Shown here in pieces: positions 10,298 to 20,680 of a stretch of 64,000 nt of DNA. Made by a program: the position numbers and the translations under genes. The stretch is from Anthostomella pinea. Lineage: Eukaryota > Ascomycota > Sordariomycetes > Xylariales > Xylariaceae. The stretch's first letter is position 1, and every line of letters begins with the position of its first letter. The stretch lies in assembly GCA_963556695.1 (NCBI GenBank), contig CAUWAG010000006.1:186001-250000 (forward strand), in the 5' to 3' direction. The notes beneath the pieces are model-generated. The model ran no database searches. It had not been told where the DNA came from and saw nothing but the letters and a program-made list of their open reading frames with translations.

Positions 10298-11350
10298 GAC
10301 TCAGTCGGGAGACGGCGCGATCGGGACGGTGTCGACAACAGTGAAACGGGGGACGAAAGAGCGACGAGAAAAGCCGTCCATGTTGCAGCAGCAGCACGCA
10401 CGGAAGAAAAGGAAACACAAACAAGAAAGGAGATGAGGTGTCTTCACCTTCTCCATCACAGGCCAAGCAGCCAAGCACTCGTTACAAGTCAGACCCATCG
10501 GGATCCCTGACCACCCGTCGGCCGCGCGTATGGACGTCTTGGCAGAGATTGTCGTCACGATGTCGAGATAGCGGATGATAGTACCGCGGTCGCATTCGCA
10601 CAACGGTCAGATTTGGATGGCGGAACTCCGACGGGGGTCGCAAAAGAGCAGACGCTGGCCGGCGAAGCAAGCATTTGGAATTGGATCCGTGAAGACTCAA
10701 GAGCCATTCCCGCAGCCGGGCAACGAGGCGGGATCTGACAAGCAGATCTCAAAGGCCGTCCGACGACTGTTGTAACTTGTAACAGGAGGTAATACTAATA
10801 ATTCTGGGCAGTGGGTGGACTGGTGGAGTATCTCGGACGGCAACATGGAGTCATGGACGGACATTGGAATCGATGCCCCGCGATCCACAACTCCAGCTCA
10901 TCACTACCATTTCAGGCCCGTACAATTTGCCCCGGCACTTGGACAAGCGGACCCGAAACCGAAGATGCCTCAAGAGTGCAAGAGGGCTGGAGGGCCAAGA
11001 TGGTGAAGTGGGTGAACCAAGACTGCCCAGGAATGCCCCAAGACCGCCGCTTCTTGGTAATCATGCGTGAAGAAAGGAGCAGAATAACCTTGGAATTTGG
11101 AAGTCTTCGAGCGCCCGGCGCCGCCGAAGTTGGGGACGATTGAGAGTTGAGCGAGTCGTGTCTTTGTCTTCGTATTTCTCAATGTCGCATTGCCAAGACG
11201 CCATTGTGACCGTTATCTGAACCGACACGGGCCCAAGACGGCGGCGCCGCGCAGTCTCTCATCTAACCACGACGGCGCCAAAGCCCCGGGCCTGCCTGTG
11301 TCATTACTACGTGGCACGCGTGGGTATCATGACGGGGTTTTGATGAGGCT
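10298..11350. other. Intergenic region, about 1 kb
   Basis: 5' flank of the arylsulfotransferase-like gene. Overlapping short frames at 10811-11143 lack domain patterns, start context or codon regularity and look like chance frames. Nothing else is recognised. Confidence 0.5.
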
Positions 11351-11359
11351 CGTGAGGCT

Positions 11360-11678
11360 AGGGATGGAGTCTGAGAAACACGATATAACACATGTACTGT
11401 GTTGTATTGTGTTGTATTGTACTTTTCAATATCAACACGTGTGATTCCTGGTAGTGACGTACTGGATGATACCTAGTGGTACCACGAACCACCCTGACGG
11501 CAGGTACCGAAGTTCCAGCGGCCGAGGTCTGACCCACATATAGCCAGCCGGAAGCCGGAATTACCTTGAAATAGGCTCCGAAGGCAGTTCCGGATGTTGT
11601 TCCGATCCGAAAGAACACAACACAGTACAACACGTGTTGTATCCGTGTGTTGTGCTGTACTGTGTTTTTCCATCCCTG
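11360..11678. mobile_element. MITE-like element, about 319 bp, with 9-bp flanking repeat
   Basis: The ends are inverted: AGGGATGGA at the left and TCCATCCCT at the right, followed inward by related AACAC and TACTGTGTTGT blocks. The nine bases CGTGAGGCT occur just outside both ends (11351-11359 and 11679-11687). A 9-bp duplication with inverted ends and no coding capacity fits a non-autonomous Mutator-like element. The inner 11610-11670 part folds on itself (AACACAGTACAACAC against its complement). No related transposase is in the window. Confidence 0.55.
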
Positions 11679-11689
11679 CGTGAGGCTCA

Positions 11690-13044
11690 ACTCTTTCATG
11701 CACAATGCACACACGTAAGCACGCACTCGCAAGCCGCAATCGGACGTGGACGTTTTATACAAGGTCCACTCCATCTTATCAATTGAAGTTATCATCCAGT
11801 TTTTCCGCCGTCATCCGAGTGCCGAGCCAATGCCATTCTAATGGAGTGGATTCCGTAAAACTCGGTTTCCGAATCGGTCCCGTCTCGAATGATTCGTGAA
11901 GTACCGTCTACTGTTGGATATTTGGCGCGTTGGAGGTTCTGTTTTCTTCATTCTTGAAACCCCTCTCCCAATTGTATCTTCCCCAGGCTGATCGTCAGTA
12001 GATTACTCCGGGGAGCAAGTTGAAACAAAAACCTTCAGAGGGAATCGGGACCGCCAACCTGCCGAATACCCAAAAATAGGCGGTATCCATCCTACTGACC
12101 TGCATGTGAATGCCTCAAGATGGAAGCTGGGCTGGCTTGGTATGCATGCGGTCACTAAGAATGATGAGATTATCCCAACAGGCTCCCAACCAACGGTTAT
12201 TGGCAACAAGGATGGATACGAGAAAGAGAAGTAGCTTACATTGGAGGTAGTGTGACCGATACGACGGCCGGACATTTGCAGTCGGTGCGAGAGGCCGCCT
12301 ACCTTATCATCTACATAGGTGCCCGCAAACCCCCTTATAAATACGGGTATCCCCTGTTCTAGATACAAGAGCAAGCTGCAATGAGGCACAAGGTCGAGTA
12401 CCAACTTATTACTTACCTCGTGAGCCCATAGCTACCGGGATATCGAGAGTCGCCGGCTGTCCATCATCACAGGCTGAGGCGCATATGCGCCCATCTGATC
12501 CTCGACGATGAAGACGCCACGAGATCGCGAGTGCGTGGTGAGCGAGCGCGGGCGCGGGTATGAGCCATGGCCGACGCGATGAGTGAGCCGCCTCCGGGGG
12601 CAAACCTCGCCTACTTCCATGTTGCTGGTAGGTATTTACATACCTAACGTACGCTGCTGATGGCCACAGAGCACCACAGCTGAAGTGTTCGCACCTGAAA
12701 CGACCTGCGGCGTGCTCTTGTGCGTCCATTGGCAACATCAAGAAGCATATGTCCTTCATGCCAGGCCTTTTCTGCTTCGGGTCTGCGTAGGCACGCAAGC
12801 TATGCAGCTCACTCGATACGTCACAACCGTAGTATAATCAGAATAGGTAGGTAGTGAGTTCAAAGCTTTGTGCTCTTATTAGGTACTTTTGATTTCGCGT
12901 GCGCCTCGCGCGAGCAGGTAATCCAACGCTTCAATCCGCTCATACAATTACATTATGCATGCCAGCCGTGTGCAGGTGGTATATGAACTCGGGTATAATA
13001 ACACATTATCGTGTTGTTCCGCTACGTGCCACTGCACTGTTGTC
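11690..13044. other. Gene-free stretch downstream of the zinc-finger gene
   Basis: About 1.35 kb between the MITE-like element and the 3' end of the C2H2 gene. Several short frames on both strands show no recognisable protein. Nothing further can be supported. Confidence 0.5.
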
Positions 13045-14574
13045 TCAGTTGCCCGGTCTCGACTCAAACTGGCCCAGATCTTCCCATGTCATCGGAAACC
13101 CGCGAGCCGATTGGAAATGGTTGTCGACGAGGGTACTGGCGAAGCTTTGCCAGTCACCCATCACATCCGAAGCTTCCAAGTACTGTCCCCCGAGTCTGTA
13201 TGGCTGGTAGTCCACGTCCATCGGTGATACCGGATCGAGCGGTGGCGGGGGAAGGGCCTTGTCCGCGTACATCTGACCCAGGGGCTGTGGTGTACTCAGA
13301 AAGTTCTGAAACATATCGTTCATCGGCGGCACCAATGGTTGCGCCGGTGGGCTTACCACCATGTCTGGGATCAGAATGGGAGTAGCAATCTGGGAGTCGA
13401 AGGGCGTTGGAGTGGTTCGGCGGCTCGATCTGCTCGCCCTCGAAATCGCTGACGTAGAAGCCGACCTCGCCATCGCCGACGTGGAAGCCGACCGTCTAGG
13501 TTCTCGTGTTTTTGGCAGGACTGACACATGCTTGTGCGAGTTGCTCGGGGATGTCGGATCGATGCCTGGACTCAGTGGCGTCGACCTTGGCCTCAGGTAG
13601 ACGTGGACACACGTGTCGGCCAACTGAACAATCTCGGCCGCAGACTCCCTCGACCCGTCGAAGAACTCGAGCAGATCTTGCAACTGTCCGGCGCTCTCGT
13701 TCTCGACATACCCCTGCGCTCTCCCTGTCGACTCTGGTGGCCAGCTAAACATGGGCTGGTGTCCATTGTACTGGCTTTCTTTGCTCGCGATTAATGCCTT
13801 CCAAGATTCGTGGATGCCGTGTTGGTGCAGAAGGCCGTAGATGACGTTGGAATGCAACCAGTCGGTCTTCGTACTCCCGGCTTCGAAGTGGCCGGCCACA
13901 TGGTCGATGTGCCGCTCAAACTGCCTGTGCATCGCTGCGCAAAACCCACACCCATACGCTTTCCTCTTTGGCATGTGCTTGATCACAGTATCCGCGTGGG
14001 GGCACGTCTTACATCCGTGGGCCGATTTGTGATGTTGGTTGAACGTGTTCGGACCCCAAAAGCTCTGGTTGCAATTGTTGCACGGGTATTTGCGAGACCG
14101 ATCATGGAACTCCTCCTCGTGGCGCTTCCAGTCGAACTTCCGCTTGAATGTCTTGTCGCATGCTGTACACCAGAACTTCGCATCGCTCGTCGGGCCGCTT
14201 GTCGACGAGATGGAGCTTCGTACCGAGGTCTGGGAAAAGCAGCTGTCGCGACTCGAGGTACTTGAGATTGTCGAGACCGATGATCGATATTGGTGGGTTG
14301 GATGCGGTGGATGCGGGAAAGGAGAATGGACTTCTCTGTGACTGAAGTTCGGCACAGTGGATGCTGCATTCCTCAGTCAGTTACGGCCAAGGATGATTCT
14401 AAGGTAGCAAGACGTACTTTCTGGTATTGCGAAATGCTGTTGCTGTTGTTGCTGTGGGTGCTGCTCGGGTTCCTCCTCCAATAGAGCTCGCAAGGCTTCG
14501 CGACTGAGGCCCGACTGCTTCAAGGCTTCGAGATGCTCTCTCGCCTTGGCCAATATGCCCGAAGGGTCATCCAT
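13045..14574 (-). CDS. C2H2 zinc-finger protein, 491 aa, two exons
   Basis: Exon 1 is 14574-14418 (MDDPSGILAKAREHLEALKQ, ending in a polyglutamine run) and exon 2 is 14363-13045. The 54-nt intron 14417-14364 has GTACGT, a CTGAC branch site and TGCAG, and joins the frames cleanly. The protein has a serine-rich linker, then two C2H2 fingers (about residues 118-139, CTAC...H...H, and 147-168, CNNC...HH...H). A third Cys/His cluster (HGCKTCPHAD, GCGFCAAMHRQFERH) follows at about 168-205, and a long disordered C-terminus with repeated S/R and proline-rich parts completes it. This is the layout of fungal nuclear zinc-finger regulators. No DNA target can be inferred. The 5' intron after a short exon supports the start at 14574 rather than inside exon 2. 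Confidence 0.85.
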
Positions 14575-16548
14575 CTGGCTGCCCGTTCGGCCGTACGCGA
14601 GGAGCTGGAGTATTTGGGGGCGACGTCTCTCGGCTAGTAGAACATGGAAGCTCGGGATTTGAGGGTACAGTCGACTAGAATACGCGTTAGAGGTGAGGAT
14701 AGTCTGGCACGTATGGTATAGCGCGAAATGGTATGGTATGGTAAAGGCAAGGAGTGCAACATCGGGTCTAGGATTGTGCGCGCGTGGGCGGCTGCGGGTT
14801 GTGTGATATATTGTCCCCCTCAGCTAACGAGAACTGCGAAACGACCCTTGCTTGAGGTCGCGGGCCCGTGTGCCCGTGTCCGACACCCCAAGTCCCTTCA
14901 AGGCAGACTAGAACACCCGTCCACTGGGGCCATTGGCCCTTATTTTAGCCCTTGGGGTTGCCGTTTGGATCTTTGCCATCATCCACGGGCGTATAATGGG
15001 CATGATGGGCTTGATGGGATGGCCCTGTTCACGATGGCTGACATGCAGAACATGGTGGACCCAACCTGAAACAGCAAGGGGATCACCGCCGTCAGCACAT
15101 CCGCGTTTCGAAACATGCCGACGGCGACGTGCAGCCACCAATGAGCGCGACGGCAGCGCGACGGCAGCGCGACGGGCAGGGAGAGGATCAGCACGAGATT
15201 CGCTCGAACCTGATGTTTCTACACTTGGCGAAACACCCTGCCAACCCTGCTCGATCCCCTCTAGCCCCTGGGGCCAATCTGTTTCAAGATCGCCGGGTTC
15301 GATGCATCTCTCATTGGTGGGCCAGCCGATGTGAGTCGCTCGATGCGGTAGCTGCCGTAGTGTATCTCACCATTCATTCTCGACTGATGTTCGTGCGTGT
15401 CCAGCACGACAAGCTGATCATCAACTAGTCGATCGAATAGGCGGGATGAGCAGCACGCCGGGCATTCCCAGGTCACAGGTGGCACTTGAGGCCTCCTTTG
15501 GCGTGCCGCGTATGTGGTAATAAAAGCCGACATTGAAATTTGGAATTTGGAAGATGGAGCCAACGAGAGCCGAGAGGTGGGTGACGCCGAGTCGGGACGC
15601 AAAACAGCCAGAGACGGCGCCACGCTATCTGCTGAATCATTGGTCCACCCCTGTACAGAATCGCTTTTCGAGAAATGAAGGTGGTTGAGATCTGAATCAG
15701 GACTCAGGAGGGCAGCGACAGCCGAGGTTCATGTTGTCCGACCATGTGGAAGACCGTGCACGGGGCACGTGCCATGTCCAGTGCGGACCGCACAGCCACA
15801 CATCAGCCACTCAGGAGTCCGGACTAAGCCACACATGCACGAGAATGAGCCTCGGCCCTCCAGGTCTTTGCTTTCATGATGTGTGCGTGTCGTGACTCGT
15901 CACACGCTTACTGTCCCAGCTAAGGACTGCATCATATATCTCTAACCTGAAGCCAGAGTCAGGCCCCAGAAGTATGGACTCTGAAGGCACAAGTCGTCAA
16001 CATGGGCTTGGTCAGTGATGGATCTGGTCCTTCGATACCTTGGCGATCATGAACCTCATGGATGCCCTTCCTCTCATGCTACCAAGTTTGAAATAAGGAC
16101 CTGCCAGCTCGAACCCAATCCCTTTCAGACCGGAACGAAGGCTCGATTGGGCTCTCAACGCGCCCTCCGGTAATGCCAGCTCCAGAGCAACTATGATCGG
16201 TCCCGAGGAGCAGGAGTACGAGGATTAATGGCTGGGGCGTAACAGGAGGTCGTTGTCACAGTTCATCCTCCTCGGCATGATCTATCCAGATCAACAATGC
16301 AGGAGATGTCACCCGTCTGCGTAAAAGTGCCTCGAAAAGTAGTAGGCTAGGGAGCTCGACAGGTTATTGTTTCGCCCGCTCTGGAATGCTGAGTTTTGGG
16401 AACATGTTTCACTCACACCTTGGGCGTTGTATCGGCTTTGGCAGACACTAAATCGTTGATTGGAGATGCGCATATGTATCCTCTACTAATCGAAGCGCAT
16501 CATCATGACAGTATGCAACTCGACGATAGTGCATGACTGTCGAGGGCG
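14575..16548. other. Gene-free stretch, 2 kb
   Basis: Upstream of the zinc-finger gene. At 15143-15180 an 11-bp GC-rich unit (GCGCGACGGCA) repeats three times. No frame shows a recognisable family and no transposon end was found. Confidence 0.5.
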
Positions 16549-16788
16549 TTGCAAGTGTCAAGGCTTCCCATGCGATCATTGCGTCGGTCACTTCGAGTTG
16601 GGCGGGTGGCACCGGAGCGCGGTCCAGTTGAACGAGGAGATAGTAACTGTCTAGCTGAGGGCCTGGAGGTAGGAGAGCACAGTGCGCTGGAGTTTCGAAG
16701 CTCAGACGAAAGCGAACCTTCTCTGGGTTGTCACTCCACTAAGGCACAGCCGTCAACCACAGTTGACCCCTTTAGCTGAGCAGCACAC
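16549..16788 (+). pseudogene. RRM-family array, copy E: inverted 3' fragment
   Basis: On the plus strand this fragment matches the last coding part of copy A, which lies head-on at 16805-17305. The bases CAGTGCGCTGGAGTTTCG and TGTCACTCCAC correspond to the minus-strand copy A. The reading frame is shifted and has lost residues, so nothing functional is encoded. Only the last 40-60 codons are recognisable. Confidence 0.75.
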
Positions 16789-16925
16789 CACCTCACCTTG
16801 CTGCTCAGCTGCAGGGATCGACACCGTTGTTGACGGTCATGCCGTCGTGGAGTGACAGCCCATTGAAGGCTCGCTTTGCCTGGGCTCTACAGCTGGCGAA
16901 ACTCCAGCGCACCGTGTTCTCCTGT
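16672..16925. repeat. Large imperfect fold-back inverted repeat
   Basis: Arms of roughly 115-125 bp (about 16672-16785 and 16799-16925) flank a 13-bp spacer. The innermost 12 bp are perfectly complementary (AGCTGAGCAGCA at 16774-16785 with TGCTGCTCAGCT at 16799-16810). Further out the arms match with small indels. They are the 3' ends of copies E and A of the RRM-like family. Confidence 0.8.
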
Positions 16926-17305
16926 CCACCTTCCACAAGAACAAACTCGTCCGTGTGCCAGTAGATACCAACGCGGTCCTGCAGAAAGCGCACAAGATAG
17001 GCCTCATTGACATATTCTGCGCGTCCTCTGATCTCAAGCACCCTGCTCTCATCCCCTTTAAGGTAAGGTCCAACCTTGTTCTCATTCATTATAGCGATAG
17101 CTCGGTACCCTCCAACAACAAACGGCTGGTTTGTTTCGACGAATCTTCTTGCCGACTCGGGGGTGAAAAATTCCACCGTCGCGGCGCGTGTTGGAATGTT
17201 GGGTAGTGGTTGGTTGATGTAGCAATGTGCTACTTTGCCGACGGCGCGAATGCTTGATAAGAGTTGGTGGTACGAACAGAACTCTGGTAACCCGGTTATC
17301 CACAC
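16805..17305 (-). pseudogene. RRM-family array, copy A: open but 5'-truncated
   Basis: A 167-codon frame, open from VWITGLPEFCSYHQLL to the shared end NGVDPCS. The fold pattern is RRM-like twice: first a beta strand VWITGLP, helix, beta RAATVEFFTPESARRF and beta VGGYRAIAIMN, then a second set SRVLEIRG, NEAYLVRFLQDRV and TVRWSFASCRAQAKRAF. No canonical RNP1 octamer is evident, so RNA binding is inferred from the fold only. Compared with copies B and D, the N-terminal 150-200 residues and the first intron are missing. A TAG lies in frame just upstream and no ATG is available. It abuts the 3' flank of copy B and so looks like a truncated tandem duplicate. Confidence 0.75.
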
Positions 17306-17531
17306 GCTTACCTACTTTAGAGAAAGCAGACCAGCTGGATGTGTATATGATATGAACTTGATTCCACGTAATGAGGCGACGGCTTGAGAATATCGACGTC
17401 CGAAAACCGCCTTGACATCAGACTTCCCGTCCTCTTCATCTGAGTCTTCTTCGTTGATTTCCTCACGGCTCGGCTGCGAGACACGCGACCACTTCGGCCT
17501 TCGCGTCCCCGAAGGCCGTTCATCCCAATGC

Positions 17532-18811
17532 TCAACTGCAAGGGTCCTCCCCATACTCCACGGTCATGATGTTCGCAAGCTGGCTCCGAATAGCAAGCAA
17601 AGCCCGCTTGACCTGTGCCCAGCAACTGGAGAAGCTCCAGCGAGCAGGGCATGCTGCTGCCGCTGCTGCTATTGCTGCGGTCCGGCAGTGTTAACCGCGC
17701 GCTGGCCTTCGGTGATAAGCGCGATGACCCGGGCTCTTCTTTCGTCGATGGCAGCGACGGGGGAAGCAAGACGAGCAGTTGCCATGGCGGCAATGGTAAC
17801 GGCGGAACCAGTGCCGAAAAGTTGCTGCTGCTCGGGCGGGAAGGGAAGAGCAGCTGCCAGGTCGGGAGTAATAGCAGCGGATATGTTTTGCACGAAGACC
17901 TGGGTTTCTACGGCAGCGAGGTTCGCAGCAGTGGACAGTGGTGACCTACTGCTGCTGTTGCTTATGAACCGGGCCGACAGCCAGGTCGGCAGTGGTGGCG
18001 GCAGCGTGTTCTCCTGCTCCCCGACGACAAGCGTGAACTCATCGGTGTGCCAATCTAGGAGTATGTGCAAAATCCCGGCAGGCCAGTGATCCAAACGCTG
18101 CAATTTTTCTCTCTAGGGAGCAATTGGGTTTCTGTTCTTCGTCTAGTCTTTACGCCTTGGTAGTTCGCTGCTCGGCGGGAAACGCGTGCGGTCTGGTCAT
18201 CAGGGACCACAACAGGAGCATCATCAGTACCAGGAGCCCCGACCCGCGCTCGAGAGCGCACCGGAGTTGACGCATCAGGAGCGCTATTGCCCAGTCCGGC
18301 ACGGGACTTGGAATCCTGAGAGCTGCCATCCGCGCCGAGAGAGCGCGCAGGAGCAGTCGTCTCACGAACACCGAAGACAGGGGAAAACGATCTCTGGAAG
18401 TTGGGTTGAAAACCCGGAGGGAACATGGAGTTCTTCTTCGCAGGCTCTCTAATCCGAACAGGGGAATGTTGGTTGGTAGAGCGCGAAGGGAGTTCTATCT
18501 TTAGGCGAGCAGGGGAACGAGACATGAGTCGGCCTTGGCCAGGGGGCGGAGCGTCCAGTGTACCGGGGAGATACGATTGGATCTTGTTGTGCTGCACGTG
18601 CACCTTGTACGCATGTAGTCGGCCAGTCCATGATATAGCCGCCCATTGGTCGGGCTGGTTGATGGGCAAAATGATACCATCCTCAAGCGAATATTTCAAG
18701 CCTAGATCTTGGTCAGCAAACCTTTAGTGGCTCAAAGAATAGTGTCTTACACGTGATGGGATCATGGTAGACGGTTGTCTGGTTGGTTCGATTATTGCCC
18801 GAAAATTCCAT
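17532..18811 (-). pseudogene. RRM-family array, copy B: complete 5' end, rearranged 3' end
   Basis: Exon 1 (18811-18751, 61 nt) starts MEFSGNNRTNQTT. A 49-nt intron (18750-18702, GTAAGA...CTGAC...TAG) leads to exon 2 beginning CLKYSLEDGIILP. A long proline/arginine-rich linker follows, then NCSVWITGLPGFCTYS. There the gene jumps directly to DWHTDEFTLVVGEQENT, so about 100 codons of the first RRM-like fold and its linker are deleted. After ENT an unrelated alanine-rich stretch of about 110 codons is inserted, ending in a CAG/CTG microsatellite near 17645-17670. The family end WSFSSCWAQVKRA...EDPCS then resumes in a shifted frame and stops at 17532. The gene is rearranged and presumably dead. 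Confidence 0.75.
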
Positions 18812-18829
18812 TGTGGGACTGTTGCGTGG

Positions 18830-19250
18830 AGAATGTGTGAAGTTGTAGAGATGTAGAGATTCCTTGACGGGTGGTCGGCGCATGGTGTGATTGAAATAAA
18901 ATATATTCGAACCCCGTCTTGCAGATAAAACACCAGACAGGCTCGTTGATATACTTTGGCGAGCTTCTGATAGTGAGGACTCTGTCTTTTATGTTGATGT
19001 ATGGCCTGATTTTGTTCTCGTTCTTACGGACTGTAGCCCTGTAGTTTCGACGAGGAATGGCTGTGTCTAATAGGTCGTAACGAAACATTAAGCAGGCTTT
19101 GCGGCGAAGAATTCTAGCGTTGCGGCGCATGTTAGTATTTCGGGCAGTTATTAGTTAATATTACAATAAGTTACTTTGCCAAAGCCAGTAATGCTCGAGA
19201 AAAACAAGTTGTACGAATAATTTTCAAGTAAGCCCGTAATTTATACTGTA
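18830..19250 (-). pseudogene. RRM-family array, copy C: AT-rich decayed fragment
   Basis: Minus-strand frames give broken matches to the family: ITGLLENYS at the start, CAATLEFFAAKPA, KNENKIRPY, DRVLTIRSSPKYINEPVW and ICKTGFEYILF. They correspond to the first RRM-like domain and the start of the second. Frames change repeatedly and stops are common. The base composition is far more AT-rich than copies A, B and D, as expected for RIP. The fragment ends about where copy B's own upstream region begins. Confidence 0.7.
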
Positions 19251-20280
19251 GGTTATAATTCTCTTTATCTAAGAAGGTTCTGTTGCGGCTTGTCGGCTAG
19301 TCCTCGGTCTTTCATAATTCATAACTGCGTAGTTGTCTTTCCTTCTAGTGATTGCAAGTGGTCTCAACGCCATTTTTCAATGTGGAAGAAGAAGGCATTG
19401 TTCCGATGTGAGGTTTAATCCCTGACCAGTGCTTACGACACATTCAAGTGGTCAATTTGGCGTACTTTGCTGTTGTGACCTAACTGAGGTAGGTTTATCT
19501 GATGGTAGGTGTGTGTATGTAGGTAATGACAGACATCCTCGTCCACTACGGACACCCAAAAGCCAAGCAGGATGATTCACGTGCCATCCGTTTCGACTAA
19601 GTCTTGAATTTCAGCAGAGAATTTAGGATGAATCTTTATTATGAACTTAAGAAAAATAAATCCTCGCGGGCTGACCTCGATGTCAGGCTTCTCATCCTCT
19701 CCATCCTTTGTTTCCCTGTCACTGATGCGAAGAACGAGGTTTGTGTGGTGTACGAGGCTTCAGTTGGTTGACCATGATGGTCGCGGAGTGAAGAAGACAG
19801 TGCAACATGGCGTAGGTGCACCCACCACCCACAGTGATGTGAAAGTTGATATACCCAGACCTGTCGACTAAATGTAATCTTCTTCCACGTCTGATCGTAG
19901 GTGACGATTACGGTTGATCGTCCAGTGAAGAACCATCGCTGAAGAGGAGGCTCATGGTAGAGATTCACAAGACTGTTGGCAGTTTTGCCAGTCGTGGTGA
20001 TGATCCGTCCTGTAATGTCCATGATGATCTTGGTGTCCTTGTCGTTTCTGAGCAGCGGAATCGGTGCTCTGAGAGCCTCGAATTTCGACTTCGAGCTCAG
20101 GGCGGACCTGGCCAGGGATCATCAAGCCGGCCGTAGCCCAATCGTTAGTAGGGTGGCCAGCCCCGTGGAGAAGCCCCGGGTAAGCCTAGGGATGGCCGCG
20201 GCCCGCGCTGCATGGTGGCCCTGGCCAGGAGACCTAATACTGGCCGTAGCCTCGCAGTCGCATGCCGTTCATCGTGTTCC
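19251..20280. other. Spacer between RRM-family copies C and D
   Basis: No gene recognised. A minus-strand frame at 20022-19639 (127 codons, MDITGRIITTTGKTAN...) is open in a region of even composition and might be a gene fragment, but I cannot place it in a family. The rest shows nothing. Confidence 0.45.
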
Positions 20281-20680
20281 TCAGCTGCACGGGTCAACCC
20301 CGTATTCAACGGTGATGTCGTCCGCAAGCTGGCTTCGAATGGCCAGTAGAGCCCTCTTCGCCTGTGCTCTGCAACTGGCGAATCGCCAATGGGCCATGGT
20401 GACTTCGTTATCGTGGATGACGGAGAAGTCATCAGTGCACCAGTACATGTGTACACGATCTCTCAGAAACTGCACCAGGAAGTCTGCGTTAACGTATTGC
20501 GCCGGCCTTCGAATGACCAGGCGCAGCTCTCCTCTTCGTTGGCGTAAGGACCGACTTTATTCTCGTTCGGTCGGACATGGCCTCTGTTGTTACCCACGAT
20601 GAAGGGTCGATCGTTATAGGTAGCGAGGAACAGCTGGGCAGATTCTGGTGAGAAGAACTCCACCATTGCCACGCGCGTTA

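Noticed and set aside
10811..11143. Overlapping plus-strand frames upstream of the arylsulfotransferase-like gene
   Set aside because: Three frames are open at once with low-complexity composition, typical of chance.
16805..17305. Copy A as an intact gene
   Set aside because: The family's N-terminus and first intron are missing, no ATG precedes VWITGLP, and a TAG lies in frame just upstream.
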